Positions 1 to 17,744 of a stretch of 64,000 nt of DNA are shown piece after piece (within the stretch, counting starts at the first letter, position 1; each line of letters opens with the position of its first letter). The translations under genes and the position numbers were made by a program. The stretch covers positions 11,222,001-11,286,000 of the forward strand of contig CAVNZM010000002.1 of the NCBI GenBank assembly GCA_963693365.1, given 5' to 3'. The notes below the pieces were generated by a model. That model was not told where the DNA came from. It did no database searches and saw nothing but the letters and a program-made list of their open reading frames with translations. This stretch comes from Amoebidium appalachense (Eukaryota > Ichthyosporea).

Positions 1-99
1 TTATTTCTTTTTTATAGCCTTCTACATTTTTTACTAAGGGAAAGGTGATCTTAAGCTTGTTGTCCTACTACACAGTCTACAACACCACTGTAGTCATCC

Positions 100-190
100 T
101 CTGTACCACCCCATGCGCACGACGGATTGGCCGTAAACTTGTGTCTTTTTGCCTTTTCAGTGCCCGTATGAACAGCGTAACATGAAGGCA
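100..190 (+). repeat. Fragment of the composite repeat (module B)
   Basis: The segment with ATGCGCACGACGG, then GGCCGTAAAC and TTGTGTCTTTTTGCC, is a diverged match to 7250-7310, where the same words occur in the same order. It lies just upstream of the first C-module (478). No coding potential is visible; the overlapping ORF is a translated C-rich tract. Confidence 0.5.
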
Positions 191-477
191 CTTACACCTT
201 CCTCTCAACCCCTCCCATCCCGCTCCCCCCAACCACCCCCTCCCTCTACTCCCCTCCCCCCCCCCTCCCGCCCTCCCCCCCTCTCTCTCTCCCCGGCCCG
301 TCCACCCGGATCCCGTGTCCCCCCCCCCTACCCCCCCCCCCCCCCCCGCGCAAACCTCAGGCCCCATTCCACCCCTGCTTCTTCCATTCTTCCCTCCCTC
401 CCCCCCTCCCCCCCCCCCCCCCCCCCCCCCCTCCCCTCGCTCTCTTCCCCATGCTCCTAGTACATAACGAGGTCTTC

Positions 478-1570
<1,093 letters not shown>

Positions 1571-1571
1571 T

Positions 1572-2092
1572 CTACCTGGTGTTGCAAATCATCAGAATAC
1601 TATGTGCCCAGAATGCCAGCAATGCTCACATGCACATTAAAACCAATCTCTTAGGACCAATACTCCCACAATCAAACAACCTAAAACAGGTGCTTATATA
1701 GTTGCCACATAGGGCCATATTTGTTGGTGGCCAGTCAGTCATGACCATGAATGACCGTGCAGAACAATTCTGCATCCCGACTCAGCACTCTGACCCTCAA
1801 ATGTGCAAGGTTCATTGCTCATTGGCTGCCCCCTTAAAGTCACCCAAGTCAAACTTTCAATGCCAGACAGCACACAGGCTTTGGCCCACGGAGTTACATT
1901 TCTGCCAGGTCAGTGCGTACACACACCGTTGGCTATGCTGTGAGCGGACCTCAGTGAATTCTTATGGTCGGTGTTTCGTGCCGTAATTTATGCCAATCCT
2001 TTTCCTATATCGTTTTCTCTTCCCGATGATCATTTTATTCACACGGTAGACTCATGTTTCTTCTTTTTGGTTGGTGGGTACCATTCAACCCC

Positions 2093-2127
<35 letters not shown>

Positions 2128-2285
2128 ACACACACACACACTGACACCCTCCTGGATGGACAGCAACCCCCAGGATCTTGTCTGCTTGGAGTCCAAAATG
2201 CTGCCATGTAACTTTGAACCGGTAATCCAGAGGCACGGGAGAGGGACACCCCCCCCCCCCCCCCCCTTGCCTTCAGAGCCCCCTT

Positions 2286-2345
<60 letters not shown>

Positions 2346-3032
2346 AAAAAAAAAAAAACTCACTAGCACGGCACGCCACCGACCGCTTCCGAGCCACACC
2401 CAATCAGTATAATATCCCTCCCTTCCTTCCCCCCCCCCACCCCCTCTCTCTCCTCCCCCCCTCTCGCGTTACCTCCTCTACGCCCCGCATACCCAGGTGG
2501 CACCTCCCCTCCGGAGCCTCCCCCCCCCCCCCCCCCCCCCTCCATCGTTTTCAAAGAGAAGAGGAAAGGAAAAACGGAAGAAAATGATCAGGCTTTGAAG
2601 AAACATTGCCACTTGCTAGCGGTGCTTGAGGATTGCCCCTAACATTTCTTCTGGTAAGAGCGGAACTGAGTGGTGGTGGGGAAGAGGGGAGGGGGGGGGG
2701 AGAGGGGAAGCAAGAGGGAGATAGAGAGAGGGGGAGGGAGGGGGGGGGGGGGGAGGGGGGGAGAGAGGGGGGGGCAGAGAGGGGGGGGGGAGAGAGAGAG
2801 AGGAACCGGGGGGGGGGGGGAGAGGGGGGGGGAGAGGGGGAAGGGTGGGGGGGGGGGGAGAGGGGGAAAGAGAGAGAAAAAGAGAGAGTGGCGGAGGAAG
2901 GGAGAGAGAGTGAGGGAGGGAAGGGGGAGGGGGAGGGGGGGAGATGATTTTTAGTAGAGCAGGTGGGTTTAAGATCGCGTGGGATGGGGGAAGAGGTGGA
3001 ATGGGAGTGGGTGAGTGGGTCACCGTGGGTAT

Positions 3033-3075
<43 letters not shown>

Positions 3076-3310
3076 CTTCTGGGATCTCAAAAAAATGGGC
3101 CGGCTCATTTATGCTTCATTGTTAGACATAACGACGATCCTCCCCTTATCTCAGACCCGTTCAGCCGAGAAGGGAACAAACCAGGTCGATACGCAAAACA
3201 CATTTTTTTCCCGCCATTATCATTAAAAAGGAAATGCCGGTGCAGCGTGCCATCAACACTGATCCTCCTTGTCAGAATAAATAATGTGTGTAATGATATC
3301 TCACTCACTC
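1572..3310 (+). repeat. Composite repeat copy 2
   Basis: It begins with GGTGTTGCAAATCATCAG and GCCAGCAATGCTCACATGC, continues with TGTTGGTGGCCAG, GTTTCGTGCCGTAAT and TTGGTGGGTACCATT, and then passes through large C and G runs. The GATGATTTTTAGTAGAG module is at 2942, and the AATGGGCCGGCTC ... CCTTATCTC ... CCCGTTCAGCCGA module is at about 3077-3180. The latter is shared with copies 3 and 4. In this copy the GA tract is replaced by an irregular G/GA region (2690-2940). Confidence 0.65.
2291..2357 (+). repeat. Poly(C)-poly(A) junction tract
   Basis: About 45 C directly followed by about 21 A. This is one of the recurrent CnAn (on the other strand TnGn) junctions discussed in the findings. Confidence 0.9.
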
Positions 3311-4040
3311 CTTAGTTCTATATTAGGTGTTTTTGGTCTTTGTTAGAGAGATCTGTGTAAATACGTGTGTTTCTTAGTCACTTGGCTATCCGATCAGATT
3401 GCGTCCGGCTATCCGGGCTCCGATTATGGCCACTGGGGCTCGCACCGTTGTTAGCTCCGATAGGCTAGCTACGCACCACCTAGATTCCGGGCTGGATCTG
3501 TTTAGATTCTGGTGAAGTTCCCGAGAGCACCAGGACCACAAAAGAGAGCACAAGTGTACTTGCCTTCGTATATAAGCAGCTACTGTCTGGACAGTAGCCC
3601 TGGGCTCGACAGTCATTAAATACGAGTGTGCCGCGCGCCATTTGTAGGTCACCCCCGACACTTGTGATGGTCAGTGTGTGTGTGCCGTCACACACACTTG
3701 CAGCATCAGCACTTTTGTGGATAAGCTTGATCACCTTAGCTACGTTAGTGTTAGGTTGCAGTCACTAGCTGTCGTACTTGTGTATTGCTGCAGACACGAG
3801 ACAGCGCGGGATAATAAGGGTTTGAGTGACGATTCAATAGTGTGAAGACTTTATTAATAGTCTGGGTGCCAAACCCCATATGCCTTAGGTTAGTGACACG
3901 ATAGACAGAGGATAGCTAGCTGACGGTGCCGCCCTTCTAGCTAATAAGTGGAGTGCCGTCTCCAGAGATAGTATAGTGTGAAGCGTTTTCTGACACTCCT
4001 TTCCCATCCCCCCCCCCCTCCTCCCCCCTCCCCCCCCCTC

Positions 4041-4075
<35 letters not shown>

Positions 4076-4293
4076 CCCCCCCCCTAATCTCCTTCAAACC
4101 GTCAAGTTATGAAAGAAGTGTGAAAAAGGGAGCCTGAGTGGCAGACAAATTATCATGCCGTGAAGATCAGAAAGCAAAACCCCATGCTCGACATTCGTGT
4201 CGTAAAGGCTAAAAAGGAACTAGCTCACACGGCACAGGCTTCCTCTATCCACACCAACCGGAAATGATTGATCTGGGTAATTCCTTGCTACCC

Positions 4294-4333
<40 letters not shown>

Positions 4334-4833
4334 AAATTTGATATGAATAAATGATTGTACATGGTCCGACAGTTTCCCTAAATATACCCCTTGGTGGGAG
4401 AGAGTGGGGTAGGCAGCTGGGGCGGGGGGCGGGGGCTGGGGGGGAGGGGAAGGCCAGGGGGGCAGAAAGCGAGTGGTTGCTAAGCTATTGCAACTGCTAG
4501 TAGGTCTAATGTTTTAGCCTTTGGGGTGCTAGTACCGTGTACATGTTGATGGCCTCGAAAGCAGATCCTGGGAGCACATTGTCAAATTCAGTCTAATGAC
4601 ATAGTGTTGGTGGATGTTGGGGGGGGTCGGTGGCCTGGGTATCTGGGTAAAGACAAGGAAGTAATGGGAAGGGAATTAGTTCAGTGGTACACGTGTCGAA
4701 TAAGTAGCCGAGGGAGACTTTGAGCATAAAGACACTCACGACATTGTGTTGTGTGTGGGTGCGGGTGGGTGGGTATGGGTGAGTGGATGTTTAGAGCCGT
4801 TTGGGTGGTTGGGTGGATAACTAATTGGGGAAG

Positions 4834-4886
<53 letters not shown>

Positions 4887-5425
4887 ATGGAAGGTAAATG
4901 GAAATCATGAGTAATTGAGCTTTGAACAGTCATGGGACAATTCATGAGCAGTATTTATTGATGAACTTTTTGAATTCGTCCTCGTGGTCCGAACCTGACG
5001 ACATCACTAAGTTGCAACCACCATAGTGGCTTGCATTTTTGTGGGCGGTCACTCAACTAGCAGGAACCAATTCAGCTGAGGGTGAATGCACAAAGCCGTG
5101 GCTGTGATTGTGGGAGACAGGGTGAACCGAAAAGAGGGGCAAAGGAAGGGGGGGAGGAGGGGGGGGGGGGGGGGGGGGGGCTTTGAAAAAAGACAACGGG
5201 CCGTATCCAATGTAAGCCAAAACTATAATCCATACTCCGTTACCTCCCTAAGAGTTTATACCATCATGCATCTCAGACCCGTTCAGACGTTCAGTCTTTA
5301 ATAGGTGAACAAATCACCACCACCCGTGCATGACATCATACTGCACGTCTTTCAATGCAGTTGGCCATAGACTCTTATTCAACGAAAACCTGAAGGCCAA
5401 GCCACAGCATGGGCTCCTGCACATC

Positions 5426-5460
<35 letters not shown>

Positions 5461-5821
5461 AATCCCCCTCCTCCCGTTTCTGCTCAGCTGCAGATATTAG
5501 CAAATTCGCCAGCGTTTTGGGTTTGGCCTTTGTGCCAAATTCCCTCTCCTCCCCGCCCCCCCCCCCCCCCCCCCCCCCCCCCTCCCTCCCTCTGCCCCCC
5601 TCCACGCACATGTACATCATCGTGACACCTGTCAATCCCCCTCCCTCCCGGCCGTCCCCTTCCAACCGGTACCGCCGCCACCAGCACGAATCAACCCCCT
5701 ACATTTGGACTTGATTAACCGTACGGTGAAATATAGTATAAATATTTACAGATATCGTATTAAAAAAATGAATACCATATCAAGTAAATTTATTATACGT
5801 GCTTACTCAGTTGACACAGGA

Positions 5822-5855
<34 letters not shown>

Positions 5856-5992
5856 CCCCACCCCCACCCTCACTTCACCCTTCACTCTTTCTCTCCCCTC
5901 TCCCCCCGCTGCCCTCTCTCGTTCTTCCCCCTTTCCCCCCTTTCCTTCCCTGAGCACCAACCATTGGTTTCTTTGGTTTCTTATCATTCTTC
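3311..5992. other. Gene-free stretch with C and G runs
   Basis: No ORF free of low-complexity sequence stands out and no phased exon series was found on either strand. The stretch holds C runs near 4040-4075 and 4294-4331, a G run at about 4839-4885, C runs at about 5427-5458 and 5557-5582, and a C run at 5823-5852. Confidence 0.6.
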
Positions 5993-7320
<1,328 letters not shown>

Positions 7321-7371
7321 CGGACTCCCCGTAAAGCTCCCCAGGTCAGGAATAAAGTCTATAACTCATTC

Positions 7372-8530
<1,159 letters not shown>

Positions 8531-8585
<55 letters not shown>

Positions 8586-8600
8586 TGTGTGTGTGTGTGT
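8531..8600 (+). repeat. (TG)n microsatellite
   Basis: Nearly perfect TG repeat with one TCTG interruption, just downstream of composite repeat copy 4. Confidence 0.95.
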
Positions 8601-8849
8601 TGAGTCTTGAGACTGTCGAAGCCCCATTTGCTTATGCTGTGCTGTTCCTTGGAAAATCTGCTCCAATCGGCCAAGCACAAAGAGAGCTTGTAGGCAAGGC
8701 CAGATTGATCTTCCACCTTCTGCCTCCCCTCCCCCCCCCCCCTCCCCCCCCCCCCCCCCAACCACCACGACACACACCCTCTCAACCTGATTCTCCCCAC
8801 TTTTCTCCTCTTTATGTTTCAAGATAGTGGCCTGTTAAACGTTGTGAAA

Positions 8850-8883
<34 letters not shown>

Positions 8884-9190
8884 TTCCCACAAAAAAACAA
8901 AAAAACAAAACAAAACCCATACACACACACACTCAAACACCCAGACACGGAACCAGCACCACCAGTCAACCTTTTCCACATTTGTTCTTGGTCTCCAGCC
9001 GTCTTAGACATTTCGTGATTAGTTAAAAACTCCACTATATCAAGGTTTAACACAGTTTACCCTGTAACCGAATACCAACCCCTTCTCTCCTCCCCCCCCC
9101 CCCCCCCCCCCCCCCTAAAAAAAAAAAAAAAAAAGAAAGAAAAAGAAAAATAAAAAGACAAAAAAAACTTAACATGGTAATCGAGTACAT

Positions 9191-9223
<33 letters not shown>

Positions 9224-9238
9224 CGCCTCTCCCCACCC

Positions 9239-9560
9239 TTCTAACACTGCATGGAATGTATTGCAAAAAGGTGGAATACCGTGTGCCCCGCCAGTGAAAT
9301 GCACTGTCTATCAAAACCAATATCCACAATCAGGAAAACAGATATAGAGATATAATTACCACATGGGACCATATTTTTTGGCGGCCAGTCTGTTGCGGCC
9401 ATGAATGCACGTGCTGGGAATTTCTGCAGCGCTAGCAGCTCTTCGATCCCCCGGTTGGATGTGGTCAAAATGGCCGCCCCCTAAAAGTTGCCCAACTTAA
9501 GGATTCATATCAATGCCAGTTGATACCCAAGCGCTACCCGTGTTTTTTCCGGAGCAAAAT
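9239..9560 (+). repeat. Composite repeat copy 5, truncated
   Basis: TTCTAACACTGCATGGAATG, CCGTGTGCCCCGCCAGTG, AAAACCAATATCCACAATCA, TTTTGGCGGCCAGTCTG and CATGAATGCACGTGCTGG match copy 1 positions 476-690 in order. The match stops before the GTTTCGTGCC module. Confidence 0.65.
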
Positions 9561-10627
9561 AATTGCCGTGCATCATCATTGAACATTCACCAACCACTGC
9601 AACCCCACTTTTCAAAAAAATACCAAACCGTAAGTACAGCCTTTCAAGGGGGACCATATAAGAGGGTAAAGAAACAAAACCAATTAAGCTAGAATTCTGA
9701 TAAGAGGCAGAATCGGGATCCCTTGCCCGGCCTTACTAAGGGAATATCCCTCGCCGACCAAATTTTTTGTCACCGTCGCACTCAAAGAAACATGAGGTCG
9801 TACATAGGCTAGCGAGGAAGGGGGGGGGGGGGGGGGGGGAGGAGGGGGGGGAGGGGGGGGGGGGGAGGGCCGCCGGGGGAGGGGCATGGGGGGGGGGGGG
9901 GGGGAGGTTAGCCCGTGCTGCCAAGTGCATTCAGGGTTTGTGCCCCTTTCCGAAAAAACGGAGAGATAAGGGCGCGCAAGGGGCAGAGGTTGGGTGGCTT
10001 CCTTGAAGTTTGTATGCCAAGTTCACGTTATTATTGATGGTTCAAACGACAAAAGGACAAATTTCAAACACGGTGGTGTGACTTATTATTATTCAGGGGG
10101 AACGATTCGAACCCAGAACTTGTCCGGCCCATTTTAGTGGTTCCCAGCATTTTATAGGGCCCAGGCACGTAAAGAAGGGGTGCAATTTTGGGGTTTTGTG
10201 GAATAGGATATATACTATGAAAACAATGATTTTTAGCGGTTTTCGTGAAGCAATCTCCCTATATACCTGGGGGGTGTTTCCGTCATCACTAACCTGCTTC
10301 GGTTTGTTTGTGTGTGTGTGGGTGGTGTGTGTGTGTGTGTTTGTGTGTGTGTGTGCACATGTGTGTGTGTGTGTGTGTGTGTGTGGGCACGCACGTTTTT
10401 GCGTGGTGGTGTTTCAAATTAGTGTCTTCAGAAAATAAAGACCCCCCGTCCCCCCCGGGCCCCCACAGAATGGGCATGGCTCGTGTGTGTGTGCTAGAAG
10501 GGGGGGGGGGGGGGGGGGGGGGGGGGAAGGGGGGGGGGGGATAGAGGGTGGGACGTGAGAGAGAGTGGGGGGAGAGGGGGGAAGGAGAGCAAGAGATAGA
10601 GACTCAGAGAGTTTATATTGATGGTCT

Positions 10628-10669
<42 letters not shown>

Positions 10670-11407
10670 GTGCGCGCGCACGTGTGTGTTTGTGTGTGTG
10701 TGTGTGTTGGGTAGGGGAGTACTGTTTTTTTGCCATCGTTTTCTTTCTTGTCACAAGTCCTGTGGACGGGTGGGCAGGGGGGGGGGGGGGGGGGGGGGGG
10801 GGGGGAGGGGGGGGGGGTTGGTGTTTGTAGGCTGTCCCATCATATGAGTAGGCCCCAACGTTCAAGTGACAACACACATCTGCTAATTATTGTGGGGATT
10901 TACAAAACCAGCCCACGGTCACGGATACATAGTTCCATAGTGTATGTGTGTGCGTGTGCTCGTGTGTGTGTGCTCGTTCGCGCATTTATGACACGTGTGA
11001 TAATCCGGTGTTCATGTGTCCGTGCCCCTCAAGATGTGTCGGTGTGTTTGTGTGGTGCGCTGGCCTGCCAATAATATGTACATGTGTCTCAACAGGGACA
11101 CGCAACAAAAAGTGGGCAAGTCTATGCATCAGCCTACGCGCATGACCATGCACACTGAAAAATGAGGAACCGGAAACCAAACAGAGTGATAGTCTAAATC
11201 TAAAACGAACCTTCTTTGAAACTCAAGTGCTTCGGACCTGCTCCACCCAGCAAATACCGAGATAATAAAACAAACTTAAAACAAGAAAAAAAAAACAAAA
11301 AAAAAACGAACGTTAACGGCAAAAAGCCATATCAAAATAAATAAAATATAAATCAAAAAACCGGAAAACGCACTCAGATGACAGCCCCTCCGCCCTTCTT
11401 CTTCCCC
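9561..11407. other. Gene-free stretch upstream of the ATAD1 stop codon
   Basis: It contains G runs (9820-9905, 10501-10540, 10778-10817) and TG repeats (about 10305-10385 and 10630-10710). No supported exon was found on either strand. Confidence 0.55.
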
Positions 11408-11965
11408 TCACTGCACGTCATCCACATCCTCCCTGAACTCCGGCTCTGTCTGTACGTCCCCATATGCCGATGACCTGAGCTCATTCTTGGCAGACACAAA
11501 GTCTCTTGTTTCAAGCGCACGCACACTGACTCCGAGTTGGGGCCTGGAGTCGTAGAGGAAGGAAGGTGGCGAGGGAAAGGGGGGGGGGGGGGGGGGGGTT
11601 AGGACATCAAAGCGCATGGATGGTGTGAGCCCAATACCGTTTGCCCCTTCCTGATAAGATTCCCCATCAAACTACTTTCGTTTGCAATATTTCCTCTGAT
11701 TCTTCTAAGGAGCAAATGCATTCACATAAAAACAAACACAACCACAGATGAGGACAACCAGACCCACTTACAAACATGCAACAACCACAAACATCTCCCC
11801 CAACAAACACCAACACCATAAATAGCAATACACAAAGTGTTGACGTATGCCCAGAATGTAAGACAAACCAATTTTTTTTTTCCAAAAGCAGCAGGTTACA
11901 ACATACATCACGATAGAAAGAAGATACAACACAAACCAAAACACAAACACACACACACGCACACA

Positions 11966-12061
<96 letters not shown>

Positions 12062-12508
12062 CACCACCGCCGACCCACCCACCCACCCACCCACCCACCC
12101 ACCCACCCATAGACACACAGACACACAGACACACGCACGCACGAACACATCCACGCACGCACACACGAACACATGCACACACACACACACACAGAGTGAC
12201 AGACACAGACACAGAGATACAAGACGCATACCCTCCTGTCTCTTTCTCCCTTCGAAGGTACTCCCTCACGGGCTCCATCACAGCTAGTCGACCTGTATCC
12301 GTCCTTGGTTCAGCATTTGTAACGTCCATTCTTTGAAACCGTTAGGACCGAAAATGAAAAAAGTCGGGTCGTTAGTATCCACCGTGAACTTTCATTGATG
12401 GGATTAAGAAATCGGGGAACGGGACCAGACAAAAAAAAGGGTAATGGCGGTGGTGGTGGTGGTGGTGGTGTGTGTGTGTGTATGTGTGTGTGTGGGGAAG
12501 GGAGGGAG

Positions 12509-12547
<39 letters not shown>

Positions 12548-12636
12548 AGTAAAGCATGCCATGGTTTACTAAGATGCACAGCAGTAAACAGGCAGGTAGA
12601 GAGCAGGCAGCCTCCGGGAGAGGGCCTCTTGGGCCC

Positions 12637-12673
<37 letters not shown>

Positions 12674-12817
12674 AACTTCAAGCACTTGCGCAAACCTACA
12701 CCTGAAAAAAACACGATGTTGTGTATCGGGGTGTTTTTCCAAGCCTTCCGTACTGATAGGGTTGAAAGGGGGAGTAGGTTGGGTAAAGTGTGTGTGCGTG
12801 TGTGCGTGCGTGCGTGC

Positions 12818-12859
<42 letters not shown>

Positions 12860-13200
12860 CTTGAATGTCTGCAAGAGCAAGCGGGGTGAAGGAACCATGC
12901 CAGAGAAGCCCCCATATGTTTGAATGGGGGGAATAGAGACAGGGTATGACGGGGGGGGGGGGCAAGAAGGAAAATTGTGAGGGTATGGTTGGGGCAGGGA
13001 TGGTAGCGGGGATGGCTTGGTGGGTAGGAAAGGGAAAAGGAGAGGAGGAATGGAGCAAGAAGAGAATTCCCAGTAGGGTGAGCGACAAAAGTGGATGTGG
13101 GTCAAAAGGGTTGCCTATGATCGTCATCTATGTGCCTGCGTGCATGCATCATTGCTGTGTGTGTTGTGCGTGCATGTGTGTGTGTGTGTGTGTGGCTGTG

Positions 13201-13236
<36 letters not shown>

Positions 13237-13335
13237 GGGGGGGGGGGGGGGTTGCATACAGAGTTCCTTCAGATCGCTGCCTGAAAACTCCTCTGTCAGC
13301 GCACTGTTTGTGTCCGCGCATGTGTGTGTGTCCGC

Positions 13336-13404
<69 letters not shown>

Positions 13405-13906
13405 TGTATGTGTATGTGTGTGTGTGCGTGCGTGCGCATAGGTATATCTGCATGAAGTGAGATTAAGGAATGGTTAACGACTCTTCCTATTCATACTTAA
13501 CGGCCCTTCCTATTCATACTTAACGACCCTTCCTATTCATACTGCACTAACTAGCGTGTTGTGCCTACACCTATTTGTGCTCTCTGTTCCCCCCCCCCCC
13601 CCCCCCCCCCTTCACTTTCTCTGTGTGTGCGTATGAGTGAGCGCAGCGGGTGAATGAGTTAGTGGGTTCTGTGCGTCGAAGATTATCTTCACGCACACTC
13701 ACTAGCGGAGCCAGTCTGCCAGCAGTTTAACAAACCCCCCCCCCCCCCCCCCCCCCCCCCCCGAACACACCCTTCCGCAGGGGCCCTCCGCCCTTACACA
13801 GCCGCAGAAACCTTGCACACTGCCTCACAACCTCGTGCTAACTTTTCCCAATAGACCACTGACCCGTCCACCCAACATGGGCACAGGCACTCGTATGGCT
13901 CCCCCT

Positions 13907-13940
<34 letters not shown>

Positions 13941-15471
13941 AATATATCGCATAAACTTGGCTTTCAAAGTAGATAAATACATATCAAAAGTCCTGGCGTA
14001 AGACACAACATAAACGTAGCATGATAAACATAAACGTAGAAGCAAACATAACCTGCCATGTAACATAACACAAACACAACACTGTCACATATTTACACTA
14101 ATGAACGTACCTGACCCCGGCATAGTCGAAGTCCTCACTGACAGCCTCACTAGCCAATAGTAGCCTCAATATGGCCTCTCTCTGGTTGCTGTCTGGCAGG
14201 CCTATGCGGAAGGTACGGGGCATGCGCCTAAGAATGGCCCTGTCCACGTCCTAAAAGGCGCACAGCACGGGGATGAGTAACGACACGGACAACTCTGTCA
14301 TGCCCCCCCCCCCCCCCCCCCCCCCCTCCTCTACCAGCACCATACCCTTTCCTCCCGTTCATATACCAATCTAAAAGCCATACCCATTTTCTTCCTTTGT
14401 GGGTGGGGAGTCAAACCACATAGTGTGCAACGATTGCTCCTCCTCCCGGCTCCACAAACACACACACATGACATACGCAGACAAAGAGTTTGCTTACACA
14501 CCCTTCACTACTGTTTTCACGACCAGACCAGTCAATCGTCTAACCACAGTCATGTGCAGACACACAACCACACAACAGCACACATGCATGCGTGCATGCA
14601 CACACCACACACAGCCTTCCCCCTCCCCCCCCCCCCCCTCCCTCCCTCTCCCCCTCCCTCGCACCCACCCACCCACACCTACACCTTACACAGACACAGG
14701 CACAACCACGACACTCAAACACCTACCCACCTGCCCACCCATTACAAGCAGGTCGAATCCGACCCCCCTCCCCCCACCTCTCACTCCCCCCATTTTCCAC
14801 CCCACCACTCCCGCTTGTCCTCCTCCCTTAAATCTCTTCAACCCCGGCAATACTAAACACTAATTAACCCCCCCCCCTTCTCTCCCATTTCCTTCTATTC
14901 CCAACAGCCCACCCACCCACCTGTGGCCTGTTAGTAGCACCGACAATGATGACCCTGCAGTGGCTGTCACTGCTCAGTCCATCCCACAGGCTCATGAACT
15001 GTGTCTTCATCATGGCTGTGGCCTCGTGGTCGTTGGCCTGACGCTCACGAAGCAGCGAATCTGATTGGGTGAAAATGTGTGAGCCGACATTATTCAAACC
15101 TCCTCTAGAGTCTGCCCTCTTCATTTCTCGATGATAATTCTTCATCTTCCCTCACTCTATTTACCTTTCGCATACATCTACAATAACCTCATACCATGCT
15201 GCTGTTATGAACAGCGAAAATTAAGCATGTGTGCGCGCGCGCGCGTGTGTGTGTGTGTGTGTGTGCATGCATGCGTGTGTGAGGTGTACTTGCATTTACC
15301 CACCTATCTCATCGATGAATATGATGGTGGGCTGCATCTTGACAGCCAATGAAAACACGGCATTCACTAGCTTCTGACTCTCACCGTACCACTTCTCCGT
15401 CAGGGTGGACACCTTGAGGTTGATGAATGTGCATTCTGTACGCGCGCGCGCGCGCGCGCGCGCGCGCGCGC

Positions 15472-15529
<58 letters not shown>

Positions 15530-17521
15530 GAGTTTGTGATTGAGTGGGTTGGTGAGGAGGGAGTGTTGTTTTGTGGAAGAGCCTGGTCTGATATAGTGTG
15601 TGGGGTGCCTGCTCATGCGCATGCAGAGACATTAGAATGTGTGTGCATGTTTGTGTCTATGTCGGTGCATGTGATGATGTGTTTGGAACACAGGGCTGTC
15701 AGGATGAGATAAGGCAAACAACAATCGTAGCACAATATCAGACAAGAGATTGTGAAATATACAGATAGCATAAAGGGTATGCAAGACATGGGTGTCATCG
15801 GAATCAGAAAGAAGAGACGACAAAGACGGAACGGAGAGATTGGGCTGCATAAAAATAGATCGAGATAAATGCCGGTCGGCCAGCCTTCCAGTGAATGAGA
15901 TGTAACCACCACATTCGATTGAATCCAGGGGAGGAGGATGTGACTACAGTCAAAACATTGGGCGTATAGGTCATCGCAAAAGAAGGGCACACACAAGAAC
16001 AGAACACTAAGATGTACAGTGTACTTGCCGAAGAACACCACCGGAGGCTGACAATCTCCCCTACTCCCTCCCAACCCTTCCCCTCTAACCCCGCAGCCCA
16101 CGCCCATATGCACGCATGCACCTCACAGCGCTCCCACACAAACACATTGACACGTAAACTTCTCGCACTCAACCTGCCTCCCTTTCCCCTCTCATACAAA
16201 TCTCGACCAAGCCCGGAAGCCCACATCTACCTTACGACCCTGCTGATCCTCCCTCCCCCCCCCCCCCCCCCTCCCTCCTCCCCCCCCCCCCCCCCCCCCC
16301 GTTTTGCTCAGCCACGACCTCTCCCCCCCCCCCCCTCCTCCCCTCCCCCCCTCCCTCCCCCCCCCCCCCCAAAAAAAAAAAAAACAAACAAAAAAAACAA
16401 AAAAAAACACACACACACGCACACACGCACACACGCACACACACACACACGCACACAAACAAACAAACCAAAAAATCACACACCACACACGTACCGCTCT
16501 CCTTAGCTATTGCCTTTGCCAGCATGGTCTTTCCACACCCTGGTGGCCCATACAGAAGGATCCCTGTGGCCCAGTCAGTCACACACCGCAGCCCAGGGGG
16601 ACATACATCATTGCACTTTTCAAATTTCACAGCCCCCTTCCTCCCCTCCCCCCCCCCCCCCCCCCTCAAACTCCCCAAAAAACCCCTACACACAACCCTT
16701 CTCGCCTCCTCCTCCTCGCATCCAGGCGCGCGCACACACACACACCCTCTTTTTGACATCCAGCCCCCACCACCCCCCCCCCCCCCCCTCCCTCCCCAGA
16801 CACCTCCCGGCAACCCACCATCAACGTTTCATTCCTTCCCTTCTTGCCCTCCCACCAAAGCGAACCCCTCTATCCCCTCCACGATAACCCAAAGCCCCAG
16901 CACACCAACCCCCCCCCCCCCCCCCCCCCCTTCCCCCTCTACCACCACTACCCAAAAGCACGCACCTCTTGGTGGCTGTAGTAGCCTTGATCTGCCCCCA
17001 AAGATGTCTGGCCGAGTGAACGGCAACACCACCTGCATCACACGGTGAGTGCACACTCGCCTATCCTCCCCCCCCCCCCCCCCCCCCCCCTTTTCCCCCT
17101 CCAAACACAGTTTCCCTACCTTTAAACGCTGCTGTGATCAATTCTCCCTCCCTCTCCATAACCTCCAACCGCACAGTGTGTCTATGCTAAACTTAACCCC
17201 CCCTCCCCCCCCCCAACACACACACCCCACCAGCAGCACACACACACATAACATATTCCATCATAGATATTCCACCCAACGCATGCGCGCACACACACAC
17301 ATGGACAAATGATGGACGTACACACATGTACAAACACCCAGCCCATCGCCCTCATGCGCGCAGGCAGTATATCATCACACACCACCCATCCACCCACAAC
17401 ACACACAGTTTCCACAGCTATGAGTACACTCCATCATCCCCCCCCCCCCCCCCCCCCCCCACCACCACCACCACCCCTACTTCCTCTCCTCTCTCTCACA
17501 CACACACACACAAAAAAAAAA

Positions 17522-17563
<42 letters not shown>

Positions 17564-17658
17564 GGGGGGGGGGGAGAGAGAGAGAGAGAAGGGGAGGGGG
17601 GGGAGAGAGAGAGAGGGGGGGGGGGGGGGGGGGGGGGGAGAGAGAGAGAGAGAGAGAG

Positions 17659-17744
<86 letters not shown>

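Noticed and set aside
11964-12063. CRISPR-like or regulatory array
   Set aside because: It is a simple four-base repeat without spacers. No CRISPR array is present or expected in this nuclear DNA.
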